Made by a program: the position numbers and the translations under genes
Shown: one piece after another, positions 1 to 11,140 of the stretch
How the letters are laid out: the number at the start of each line of letters is the position of its first letter
Position numbering within the stretch: the first letter of the stretch is position 1
Source: Beaufortia kweichowensis
Taxonomy: Eukaryota > Chordata > Actinopteri > Cypriniformes > Gastromyzontidae
Assembly: GCA_019155185.1 (NCBI GenBank)
Contig: CM032816.1
Span: 3,795,124-3,859,123, forward strand
DNA: 64,000 nucleotides
Direction: 5' to 3'
The notes under the pieces: model-generated
Told to the model about the DNA's origin: nothing
The model's input: only the letters and a program-made list of their open reading frames with translations
Databases searched by the model: none

Positions 1-47
1 GACATGAGGGGGAGTAAATAATACTTTGAGGTGAACGATCCCTTTAA
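1..47 (+). repeat. 3' end of a foldback MITE-like repeat
   Basis: The window opens inside a repeat. The text gacatgagggggagtaaat, followed by a ggtgaacgatccctt tail, is the right end of a common cyprinid foldback element. Fuller copies lie at 3,066-3,250 and 40,633-40,858, and fragments at 33,688-33,720 and 59,231-59,290. The family is recognised from repeated occurrence here and general familiarity; it is not named. Confidence 0.6.
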
Positions 48-1287
48 TGTATGTTTAGCGTTGCAGTATTTCATGGTGTATTTAGACCGGTTTGTATGTG
101 TTTTACAGATGGACGGTCAGTTTTTAGGCCACCTGTTGTGTTTTCCTGTTTTGGAGTAACCTGTCTTATGAGGTCGATGTGCTTTCTAGTACAACAAAGC
201 AGTGGTGGACCATTCACTCTTTAAACTGAAGTTCAACAAAAACATCAAATAATCACCAATTTTAAGAAAAAATATGAATCTAAAATGTTAGGGTCAATTG
301 TGTATTACAACAGTAGTGACTCGTTTGCAAAGAAAAACAAAAATACACTTAAAGTAAGGAAAACAACATGGCACTCGGGGAAACCCCCATGTCTCATATG
401 GAAAGTTAATCTTATGCCACCCCTCCACAGACCCCCGCTCTTACCCCCTGCAGGGGCAGGGCAGGGTGGGGACAGTCCAGCGTGATTAACACCCAGGCGG
501 GAACAGCATGTTGGAACATGTCCCTTCCTGAGCTTGTTTCATCGACTGCGAGCACTGACCCGGGATCAGTTTCTCATGCCTGTTTGTTTCTACGTGAGAC
601 TCGGCTGAGCTGATCTCAGACCGGAGAGGAATGGCCGGTGCTTTCTCAGCTCTGTGTTGATGTGATTGGGAAGAGACTATAGCTGTAAGTCCCACAGAAC
701 AGGACCTGTCGAAGCTTCTGAGGGTGCCCTAATGAGGGTCAAAGATTTGTTTGCAAAGGAACGCAATGTGGTGGACTAATTCAGAAGCAGCTCGTGAGAA
801 AATTATGGACTGGAAGGTTTTGAGACCAGCATTAAAATCCACAGATTTTGGGGTGGTTTACACAAAATGTTTTAACTAAAAAGGGAAAAGCACATCAGTG
901 CTGTTCTGGGGGACTAACAACGCCATTTTTGTCTTTCTGTAAAAAACACAAATCTGTAATAATAGTGACGTGCATCTATTATTATCTATTATTATTATTA
1001 TTATTAGTGCAAGTGGTCTGGCATACACAATACAACATTTTCAGTCATTTTTGCATGTGAATCGTTTCGAAACGTTACAACAATGCAAAACTTTACCATA
1101 TTTTTTTATTGTCGTTTAAACATGACCTTAAAAAAAACTTTCCAAGAAAATAATACTAGTAATAAAAGTGAGTTTTTAAATTTTAATAACCAAACACACG
1201 TTTGAAATCTTAAACAAACGTAACCTTTGTATAATGTTTGTGTTTTTGTAAACTTACAATAGCACTTCGTTGTATTATTGTTGCCCT

Positions 1288-1336
1288 CTTATGAAGTCGC
1301 TTTGGATAAAAGCGTCAGCTAAATGTTAATGTTGTT
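1288..1336 (+). repeat. SINE/LINE-type conserved 3' tail
   Basis: The segment aagtcgctttggataaaagc, followed by gtcagctaaatg, is the widespread 3' tail motif of fish tRNA-derived SINEs and partner LINEs. A diverged version closes the SINE at 43,428-43,580. Only the tail is evident here, so this is a truncated copy. Confidence 0.6.
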
Positions 1337-2062
1337 ACTCGCTCTTTTGTGCATTATTCATTTTTAATCAATACAGCCATAAAAAGGTCAATTATTTTAC
1401 TAGATGTAGAACTTGACAACATGTATTATTATTTGTCATTTATTAGGGGCTCAGATATATATCCTAATGTTCAGACCAAACAGTTTACAACCCCCAGATT
1501 AAATACACCTGGATGTGATGCGATTATTCACACTCGCTCACGTTCCACCGTACATGAGGGCACAAGCGCTTTAACATGCAGCGAGTACACAGATATACAG
1601 GTTGATATTAAATCTGATACCCAGTGGTGTTTATCCTGCCAGACAGGGCAATGCAAAGCTGTAAAACACATTTAGATTTAACTACACTTCATTGTTATCC
1701 GGTACGAGACTGTGAGAAAAGCAGCGTTCAGCGTGTTTAGTCCTGAGCTGGAGAACAGCTTGAGTTTCACGTTGATTAACTTTCTGATGATGATGATGAT
1801 TATAGTAAATCTATATTTTTAAATTTAGGAAATTTTGGTAGTAATAATTTTAATAATCATCATCATCATAACTTGTTAATTAATAGTATTTTTAAACATT
1901 ATTACATCATACTGTGTAATGTTTAATATTCATAATTTTATATTTGAAAGTACAAAGGCATCTGTTATATGTATGAAATAATTATGTATTATATGTAAAA
2001 TGTAAATTTTTTAATACATAAAATAAAATTTTACCATGAGTTGCAAAGATGCAAAATGATTA

Positions 2063-2155
2063 TTCATAATTATGCCATTAAAGTAATCTTAATCATTTCA
2101 TTGTTTTAAAATAACAATGAAATGATTAAGATTACTTTAATAGCATAATTATGAA
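2063..2155. repeat. long near-perfect inverted repeat (hairpin)
   Basis: The left arm 2,063-2,105 and right arm 2,113-2,155 are reverse complements over 43 bases with one mismatch (c/t at the base inside atgcc versus atagc). The loop is 7 bases. A transcript of either strand would fold into a stem of about 43 bp, similar in size to a miRNA precursor. It could equally be a young foldback transposon remnant. No gene overlaps it. Confidence 0.85.
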
Positions 2156-3065
2156 AAATCATAAACATAGAAAGATATAATATAATACAAATATGACAAT
2201 ATCATGATAAATAACAAAATAATAAAGCTTAAAAAAAGTTATTGTATTGATTACCAAGAATACAACATCTCCATGAATATTATTGTAAAGTGTTAAAACA
2301 TTTTTTTAAGTGTTTTATTTTGTTTTTATGTTCTGTTAATGAATAAATTATTCTTTTTTTAACAATTAAGATATTTTTAAGTATTTCTACTGGCTTAAGA
2401 TAATAAGAACATTTATGGGTTATTAACATGGCCTGCAGTAAGAAAACAGGATCATTTACACAGGATGGCAAAAAGGCAAAAACTTTAAATAAATCTAAAA
2501 AATAGTGACCAATTATATTTCCCTTCATATATATATAGTATTTTGTATAAATGTAACATTCATATAAATTTGAACATTAAATTATGATTTAAGATACTGT
2601 ATGCATAATAAATGTGAACACATAGTGTACTTTATGCATCCACTGCCCACACACAGTCACATATGAGATGCATGGATAACATTTACAGTTGTCATTCATA
2701 CTGTACGGTACTGTATAGAACTTAAGCGTGTCCTCTATACGATCTCACTGTGGAAACAAATGGACTGGAGGTGATCACATGTTAATGGGCCATGTGAATA
2801 CAGCGTGGAGGATGGGATTGGGCATGGCAAGGACCCTTGCAGGACGTCCACTGTCAACACCTCACAGAGCCTTTCCATGCCATCCCGCAACACCGGTTAA
2901 CTCTTTAAACCATCGTGTGCAAATCTGAAAATGACCGTTTGTAAAATGCAATGCAATGTTTATAAAGTGACCAAAATCTTGAGCTTCTTGAAGTCTTGAG
3001 CTTTGCTGTATTTTCCAAATTTCTAGAGTCTAAAAGTTTCTATGAAAAGCTGAAATTTAAAGGGC

Positions 3066-3250
3066 CGGTTCACCATTTTATTTATTTATTCACGCTCATG
3101 TCATTTTAAACCTGTATGACTTTCTTTTTTCTGCAGAACACTAAAGATATTTTAATGAATGTTGGTGACTAAACAATGACCCCCATTGACTTCTACACAA
3201 AACCACTAAAACATTTCTCAAAATATCTTCTTTTGTGTTCTACAGTAGAA
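3066..3250 (+). repeat. foldback MITE-like repeat, diverged copy
   Basis: The segment shares blocks in the same order with 40,633-40,858: a cacgctcatgtcattttaaa start, a gtatgactttcttt block, a tgttggt block, an attgacttc block and a ctcaaaatatcttctttt block. The first and last blocks are mutually inverted, which makes it a foldback element without coding capacity. Confidence 0.65.
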
Positions 3251-4807
3251 AAAGAGTCATATACAATTAGAGTTATATACTTTTATTTAATAGAATTAAA
3301 TTTCTAGTCTCTAATATTACAACAGCCATATTGTTTTTCTCAGTATCAAGGCTTGTTTGGTTCATGACCGACTCTAATGGGACAGAGTTTGCTGAAGGTC
3401 TAAGACCACAGCTCCTCCACATCTCTCATCATTCAGACCCGATCGCCTCTCTCCTCGCATTGTTCCCTCTCCAGGCAGAACACGCTCCCATTTTCCAAGC
3501 CCGGTGCCAGCGGCCAGACCCCAGACCCCCCACCCTGAGGCTGGCATCGTGCCCGCATTAAGTGCAGAACGGGCTGGATGGCGCCACATTTAGTATTTCA
3601 CAAGCCTGTAGGAGTCAGGATTACTCTCCGCAGTTCTTTAAAGCCTGTGATGCGGCGACCAATCGGCACGCTGTTTTTTTTGCATGAGGGCACGGCTTGT
3701 TACGAGACCCAGCGTTGGACTGAGATCTAGAGGGATACACCTGCACCTGCCGTGGGCATGAAGCGACCAATAAAAACAAGAACTTAAAAATGTTCCCAGA
3801 CATTCGATCTAACCGAAGGCTCGTTGCGTTTACATTTTCAAACTGCTTCGGAAATGATAAAAAAGCTCTTTGAAAGCTGGGGTTGGGTTAGACAGTTTTT
3901 CAGATGAGACGCTAAGCATGTTGTTATATGAGAAATGACGCGAGTGTGATACAATCCAAATGGTGCTGTCACAGTAAGTAGTTCTGCCAAAACTCTTCAG
4001 AAGCGAAAGTTTCCCCCTCTCCTTCACGCCGTCTACCATTGCATGTTCAACATAAGACGTAATCACATCTATTCCTTTCAACTTTTTCTTCACATACATA
4101 CAATTTTGTTTTGAAAAAATAAACCACTCCTATTTCACCTCTCGGAAACCTCGGTGTTGTCTCAAGGGTCCAAGACTTCGCTTACATGTTCAACATGGTC
4201 TCCAGAGCTCTGTCGCTGGGTTTGACCAAGGCCAGTTGGACAGATTTGGCAGACGGCGCAGGTGCTGATAGGACAAGGTCCATAATGTAGCACACGCACG
4301 CCAATGTTTTTTAGTAATGGCGGCAGAGAGAGGATGACGATGAGGAGATTTTGCCTTACTAAACTGACTGAATTAAAGCTTTAATTGCTTTAAAAATATC
4401 TAATAAAACTGAGATAAAAAACTTTACAGTAAAAGTTACAGTAATTGACATTTTTCTTGTTATTTCCGCTAGGACGTTTTGGGCTGTTTGTACAATAAAT
4501 TCCATTAAAACATATTCATACTTGGTGAGACAAAATGTTAAATGCTTCGGATATAATCGTACACGTGTACCTATACATTTTTATTTTGTTGTATGCATGC
4601 ATCACAAGAGAATTTTGAATTTTTTTAAGTTTAACCAACAAATGTTATCAAATCATCACATATCATGTATTTTGTGTGTTAACATTCTGTGACGGAAATG
4701 ACATTTTTAAAAGAAAATAGCATACCTTTAACCTTGCATTGGCTTGTCTTTGCATTTTATGTATTTTATATAAAATTAATATATATGGTTTTTATTTTTT
4801 GTGTTAT
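3251..4807. other. intergenic, no gene seen; GC-richer block at 3,370-3,620
   Basis: Frames of 60-90 codons occur on both strands but overlap one another and show no recognisable domain or splice context. The part at about 3,370-3,620 is GC-rich relative to its flanks and might be a regulatory or conserved element. The remainder is AT-rich spacer. Confidence 0.45.
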
Positions 4808-5169
4808 TTAACCTGATAACTGTCACAGCAGAAATTTTGTATACACATGAAAATGCACATCTGGACTACATTTTCTATCTTTTTAGATATATATTTTTTC
4901 TAAAAAATGTATTTTTTCTACAGCTTCTAAAAATTTTTTTCATTTTAGGTATTTTTATAAATTACAGTAACATTAAAAATTGTTTCTTATTTTTTTTGTT
5001 TATGTTTATTGTTATGAAAATTGGCCCATTATTTAATCTTGAATCTTTTACCTTTTCATCAATTTATAGTTTGTCATGATTGGACTAAAATTTAACTATG
5101 AAATATTAAAGTAGATAGGAAAATATCATAGGTGTTCCTCCTGAGGAACGGTGACAGTTAACAGTTTAA
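4808..5169. mobile_element. AT-rich MITE with terminal inverted repeats
   Basis: The left end ttaacctgataactgtcac (4,808-4,826) and right end gtgacagttaacagtttaa (5,151-5,169) are inverted repeats of 19 bases with two mismatches, bounding a 362-base AT-rich interior. The right half recurs at 11,190-11,350 (+), 60,880-61,085 (+), 50,200-50,290 (+, partial) and in reverse at 8,690-8,860. It has no transposase. The open frame inside is low-complexity translation and is not treated as a gene. Confidence 0.65.
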
Positions 5170-7204
5170 AAATGTTGATGTTTTGCATCATATTTCTCAT
5201 ATTTCATATTTCATCTCAGGATGTTCATAAGCATGTTGTCTCCTTGGTGGACAAGAACAAAAACTCAAAAAAAAAAAAAAAACTGTATTGGTGGTAAAAT
5301 TGTTGGCTGTTGATGCTGTAATTGAGGGATACTCGTCATTTGTGTAATATCACAATAAAAAATATTAAAATCCACGACATTTAAAATGGGCTTCAATTAG
5401 ATTCATAAAAAAAACAACCTAATGTCCATTTTTTTCAAGATTTAGGCACTGGCTATTGTTAGGTTCATGCTCGTGTAACTTAAGCTAGCTATATTACAAG
5501 GGTCCCGACACCTCGCGTTAGGAGGGGAACTGCATATATCTCTGGCTATAAACACCAAGGTGGACTCATAACTGTCCACAGCAAGCACATTCCAGTGCTT
5601 TTGTCACAGCCACGCTTCAGATTAGCATTAAATTATCTGGGTAGTAACCGAGTCACGTGGACACGAGGCGATAACTGGAACTCTGGGAATTAAGATGTTA
5701 AAAGTGTATGATTTAGGTGATCGATCATCGTTCTGTTTGGCATATTTAAGCTTGTATGTTTAACAGTGTAACAGAAAAGAAAATATGTTTTATTTATAAT
5801 TTGTCAGTTGGACAAACGGCTAATAATGTGTCTTAATGTGCACAAAATGTAATTGACAACATGACCGGGGCTAGTTGTCACACTTTGTACTCTGTATTGG
5901 AACAGTGTAAATATTGGACTTTTTGGTGAATATAGATCTACAAATCCTAAAAATAACTTTTTAAACTTTGGAAAATATTTTTATTTTTATATGGTAAGCT
6001 TATATACACATTTTACATTGTATATTAGTAAAGATTCATTAACAATTAATGTAAAAAAGGCTAATTGTAAAAGAAAGCACACTACTGCAAAATCACTGTC
6101 GACCCAATGTCAACAGGTACCAAATGCTATCAAAGACCTTCATCTCAGCTTTCCTAAAGTGTAGATAACAGGATCAAGCTCTCCTCCATCCATGCGATAA
6201 GTGACAGTCAACACGCCAAAGAGAGGAGAGATATTCCCACCTCACTAATGACTGTAAATTAGTGTAATTAGCAAGAAGTGCCTTCTGTTTCACACTGTCC
6301 CTTCTGCATGTGGTGTCCATTTAGCATCAGTGTGTTAATGCAGTGAATTAGCCTTTAAAGACTAAAGGTGATGGTTATATCTGTACACAGTATATTCGGA
6401 TAGCAAAAACTGTTGAAATCTAAGACTAGATAAGAGTTGAATTATTTCAAGATACAGTAAATTACTTTTTCGACACCATTCGTCACATTCCATTCCAATG
6501 GCAGACACTTAAGACACCTCAAGGTGTGAATTCCCAGTGCCGCCGGTAGCAGCGCACATTCCTACCATCACCAAAAGACTACATATGGGCCACCCTGCAT
6601 CTCAGACCCGTCCACCATTTGCACGTGACAAAAAATGTTGCAAAATGGACCACCAAGACAAAAGCAACAAAGCGGAGGTGACGGCAGCTAACCACCCTGA
6701 CCCATCTCCAGTAGCTAAATTTGGCAGAAGTCGGTGTGTCTTCAGGCTGGTTTTCACACCTGCCGTGTTGTCACCATCCAGGTCCCAAATACTGAGCTTA
6801 CGTTTAATGTCCTGTTGTGGCAGGGCAGCGTCTGTGTGTGTTCCCCAGGACGCTCACCATGGGACGCAAGCTAACACAGAGAGATCAAAGAAGGGACGCT
6901 TGGAAAATATCGAGGTTCTGTGATCTTGCCAAGACTTGTTGAAGGGTAGACAGCAGCTACTATTGCTGGAAATACGTCACAGGAGAATTACAACGTACTT
7001 TGCTTCAATCAAACGGGACATTTTCAGTCAAAACGTCAAATATAAATTCTCACAGAATGTATTTATTAGCAATATTTTGAATAATCTGTTTATATTTGAC
7101 TAAAGTAAACAAAATCTATGCATGAGCTGTTTTGATGATGTTTTAAAAATGGAAATATAGATGCGCTATGGATGTGACACAAAACGCTTTTGAGTGGCAA
7201 AATA
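5170..7204. other. intergenic, no gene seen
   Basis: There is a poly-A stretch near 5,266 just upstream and a 128-codon frame at 6,537-6,923 without recognisable domains, low-complexity bias or splice partners. Positions 6,540-6,900 are more GC-rich than the flanks. No RNA gene or regulatory motif can be supported. Confidence 0.45.
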
Positions 7205-7480
7205 CTTTGTAGGATTTCTGTGAATTAAAATACACAAGCAATAATACCCAACAAATGAAGAAGAAATGACTCTTCAAATAACATAAAATAGTTATTTTAA
7301 TTTTCATGTGCTCATTTATGAGAAATATGAACTGTTATGGATGTGACAATTCTGAAAACAGCACTTTACCCGACTATGAAAAATCATGATTTAAACATAC
7401 AAATGCTTTAAAAACTTCCTCACATGAGCATTCAAACCACCAAATATTGACGTCTGAGATATCAGTATGATGTAAACCTT
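7205..7480 (+). repeat. dispersed repeat, second copy at 58,828-59,035
   Basis: The order of blocks is shared with 58,828-59,035: tttgtaggatttctgtgaat, then caataatacccaacaaatg, then gatgactcttcaa or a close variant, then atttatgagaaatat, then a ttatggatgtga block, and finally caccaaatattga. The two copies lie about 51 kb apart in the same orientation. No coding capacity is visible. Confidence 0.75.
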
Positions 7481-10107
7481 TGATAAAACTGACAAGACAT
7501 GCATGGCATTGTCCATAATGACTTTTGCACTAAAGTATCCTCACACAATTTCACGTTATATTCTGATATACACAAACATAGTGCTACTTCAACTATTTCC
7601 AATAAGGACACAAAATGATGTATCATCTGGATTTAAAAGTAAAACTAATACAGATGTTTGTATATTTGGATCTGGTCTTATGACTTTGGGATTGTTGAGA
7701 GGTGAAAGACCACACAGATAGCCCCCTTTCTCTCTCTCTCATTCTTTTTCACGCGCACCACACATCTGAATGACCTCCTGTCTAACCTGTAATGTAACAC
7801 GACTCTCATTAAAATCCTCTGAAATATTTGGACGATGATCATCGGGGTGTATATGGAACAAAAAACCCTCTCCAGGATTCCCCACTGAAGTTCGGCATGA
7901 ATAACATGCCTAATTAAAGAGGCCGTCGTCAATGGACTCTCGCTAGCTATAAAGAAACTGCTGCATTCGTTTGATTGATGCACATTGACGAGCATTAATG
8001 CACATGATGTTCATGTTGTTGTACTGGCACAATCTGCTGGAACAGATGAGGGGAACATACCCAAACCTTGGCGACAAGGCAAACCTATGACAGTTCCCGA
8101 CAGAAGTTGCGTCTGGGTGGCCGAACCGAAGGTGTATGTTGATGACCACTAGTGTGGTTTTTATAGGGCTCTTTTTCAAAGCTCATGTTTACTGGGGTGT
8201 CAGAAATTGGGCACGTAACACCAGGGACCCAATTCTCAATCTACTTTTCTAGCTCTCCAACTAAAAGCATTGAGTTTCATTCCTGTATCTCAGTTACATT
8301 TCCATTTAAAGTCTCATTGAATTCCCCCTAATGAAAATCCCACACCATCTGAAAAACACACATTGACACTTTATACACCTCTAATCTGTCCATAGTCATG
8401 TGTCAACTCTGCTGCCAAAGACTTTTAAGTGTAATGGCCACAAGAAATAAACCTTTAACATCAAGTATATTCTTGTAAAATTTTACACTTGTCTTGAAAG
8501 AATGTTGACCAGTTTTTGGACTAAATATTGACTTTTACTAATAGCAAAGTAACTATGACAGTATACATTAAGTTATGATGGGTTTTAATTTCGGAAAGAC
8601 AAATTTCCTCAATTTCATCCCAGTGACAAGGTGACTAATGGGCAAAATAATGAGACTAATACAGGAAAAAAATCTGTTAAATGTCACCGTTTCTTAGGTG
8701 GAACACTAAGTTATTTCACTTTTCACTTTAATATTTCATAGTTAAACTCAAATCTAATAATGACAAACTATATATTGATAGAAAAGGTCTAAGACTCAAG
8801 AATAAATATTTGATGTATTTTTATAATAATAAACATAAACTAAAAAAAATATAAACTACTAACCATTTAAAAATATTTGTAAATATTTGACAAATAAACA
8901 AAAAATTGTAGTGTTAGTGTCATTTATAAAATAACTCAAATAGAAAAAAAATAAACAAATAAAAAATATCTCAAATAATTTCAAACATTTTTCAAAATTT
9001 GTAGTTCGGATACAGCATTTTTATGTGTTAAGTAAATATCAGTAAATACAAATTTGACAAATTTTCATAACAATAAACTAAACTAAAAAAACATTACAAA
9101 TGTTAATGTTAAAATAAAAAAAAACAAATACCTAAAATAAAAAATCTTTAGGACAATATAAAAAAAATACAATACATGTTGCTGGAATAGCTTTGGAAGC
9201 AAGATGACTTTCATATGGTACAAGCGTCATCATCACTATTCACAGAATCCGAGCTGAAACCCGAGCTTGTGATCTGGGCGGCAGTGCCGGAGTTCTACCT
9301 TCCCAAACATTTACCCCTGCAGTCCGGGCCAACTCTCCAGTCCACGACATCCAGCGTTACTTGCATTCTACACAGTTTGTCACCCTGACGACTAGCGTAC
9401 GTGTTCACTGAGAACATATGTACACATATGTAAAGTTTCTGGGATTTAAACCACATGTGCTATGCAGACATAAAATATAATTGTGTGTCATGTTGAGGTG
9501 GGAGATGCTATTATATTCTAAGCAACTAGACTAAAGATTTCAACTTGTGGATTACAAAACTTTTATTGACTTCATGACTACAGTATATTAAAACACAGCC
9601 TATCGTACCTTATCGTCTAAATATCAAGTATAACCGATTATCGATTGTAACCGATAATGCCAAAAACACCCATGCATCCAAACCCCTGAGCTCTCCGAAC
9701 CATTTCACATCATCATCACCATTTATCCCTCTTAATTCATGCCAAACTGCGCACAGGATTTCATTACACGCTGTGAAATCCGCTACTCTATATTTGACTC
9801 TTTAATGAGGGTTCGGTGTGCCAGGAAGATTTTTTTCCTGATCATTATGTCTAATACAACTATACTTAGACACCCCCTTTCGCAGCATCACATCAGACGC
9901 CAACAGTTCAACAAACGACGAGTTTAAGGATGAGTTTAAGACCCACGCTCCGAACCCCCTTACACAACAGTAAAGTCTCCCATAAAAGAGTCTTTCCATC
10001 AGGGACGATTTCAGGGACGGTGTCAAATGCCGGCTATGAAAGAGAGTGCCGACCCCAGGATTAGCGTTCATGTGTTATGATCCAGCATTGTATTTTTCTT
10101 TACCCTT
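7481..10107. other. intergenic, AT-rich, contains an inverted MITE fragment at 8,690-8,860
   Basis: The 8,690-8,860 stretch is the reverse complement of the right half of the element at 4,808-5,169, including the tgtcaccgtt end and the aatatttcatagttaaa core. From 8,860 to 9,170 the DNA is extremely A/T-rich. A GC-richer patch sits at about 9,230-9,410. No gene was seen. Confidence 0.5.
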
Positions 10108-10330
10108 CGTTCCACCCTGTTTAGGTGGCAATTAGTGAGCTGCCAGGTCGGGCTGAGATGTGCGGGTGACGTTACCCGGTGTTGTTTATAGACAGCTGCT
10201 GGCCCTGATAAAAGCTCCGGCTCATTGATGTATTCACCAGCTGTGCTTGTAAGCTACAGGCGGCCTCTCCTTCTCTGTCAAAAGAAGCTATCGGACCTGA
10301 GGACTGACCTCTCGTATAGCTCATCATACG
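10108..10330. promoter_or_regulatory. candidate muscle-type enhancer block (speculative)
   Basis: This is a compact block of higher complexity in AT-rich DNA, about 8.8 kb upstream of the myod1 TATA box. It holds two CAGCTG E-boxes (10,193-10,198 and 10,238-10,243), the preferred core of myogenic bHLH factors, with a TGATAA GATA-type site between them. E-boxes arise often by chance, so a regulatory role is inference only. Confidence 0.25.
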
Positions 10331-11106
10331 AGTCATCCGACATTACCTTTTAAAAATACACACATTCTTGCCATACCATGTATTTTAATGTTTTTTATTA
10401 CCATATAGTGTCTTTTTTTATTTATTTTACGTATTATTATTATTATTATTTCTTTTTAATTATAATGTATGTAAAGCTGCTTTGTAACAATGAAAACTGT
10501 AAAAAGCTCTATATAAATAAAATTTTATGAAATATAAAAAAAATAATGTAATTAAATAAAGTTACAAAACATTTAGGCATTAAAATATCAGACACATCCA
10601 CTGTGTAAATTCGTCTTCACTCTTACAGTATAAACAAGTGCCACAAAAGTGTTAGATTCCCAAGCAGGAGTGGGTTCTTGTATTTTGGGTTGTGTGATGA
10701 GAGACAGGCATTAAAAGCAAAAGGCCACATTCCAATGCTGATGTGGTATGAATTTACACAGACAAACTCCCTGATGCCCAGGATCATCGTACACAAAAAT
10801 AGCTCCCTATGTAGGAGAAGACAACATGAGCCGTCCATTAATCTGAAATAAAAGAATGTGAATGTATTAAAACTATGAGGGAATGTGCTTTACCAATTTA
10901 GACTGTAATTGATAAATGGGGTTAAATTAACATAGCTGGAGTAATGATCTAACTGGGACATTACATCCTCTCTAGAGTTATACAGCGGCTTCTTTTGGAA
11001 GAACATCTTGAAATCGACTGCCAGGGTTTGGGTTTGAGTTTTGCTCTTAGTATCAAAGATTTTTCTTACATTTTGTTTTTGTTTAATCTGATTACTATTT
11101 TAATTT

Positions 11107-11140
<34 letters not shown>

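Larger units (their letters stand above)
48..3065. other. intergenic, no gene seen; GC-rich block at about 485-760
   Basis: No open frame here resembles a protein I recognise and no chain of exons can be built. The interval holds an ATT trinucleotide run (about 975-1,006), a fish SINE/LINE-type tail at 1,288-1,336, a long hairpin at 2,063-2,155 and otherwise AT-rich DNA. Positions 485-760 are noticeably more GC-rich and complex than their surroundings and could be a conserved non-coding element, but nothing in the sequence proves that. Confidence 0.5.

Noticed and set aside
4801..5079. 92-codon hydrophobic frame resembling a membrane protein
   Set aside because: It is the translation of an AT-rich MITE that recurs without the frame elsewhere in the window; the Phe/Leu richness is only T-richness.
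6537..6923. 128-codon open frame on the plus strand
   Set aside because: No recognisable domain, no splice partners, and it sits in a GC-richer block where long frames are expected by chance.
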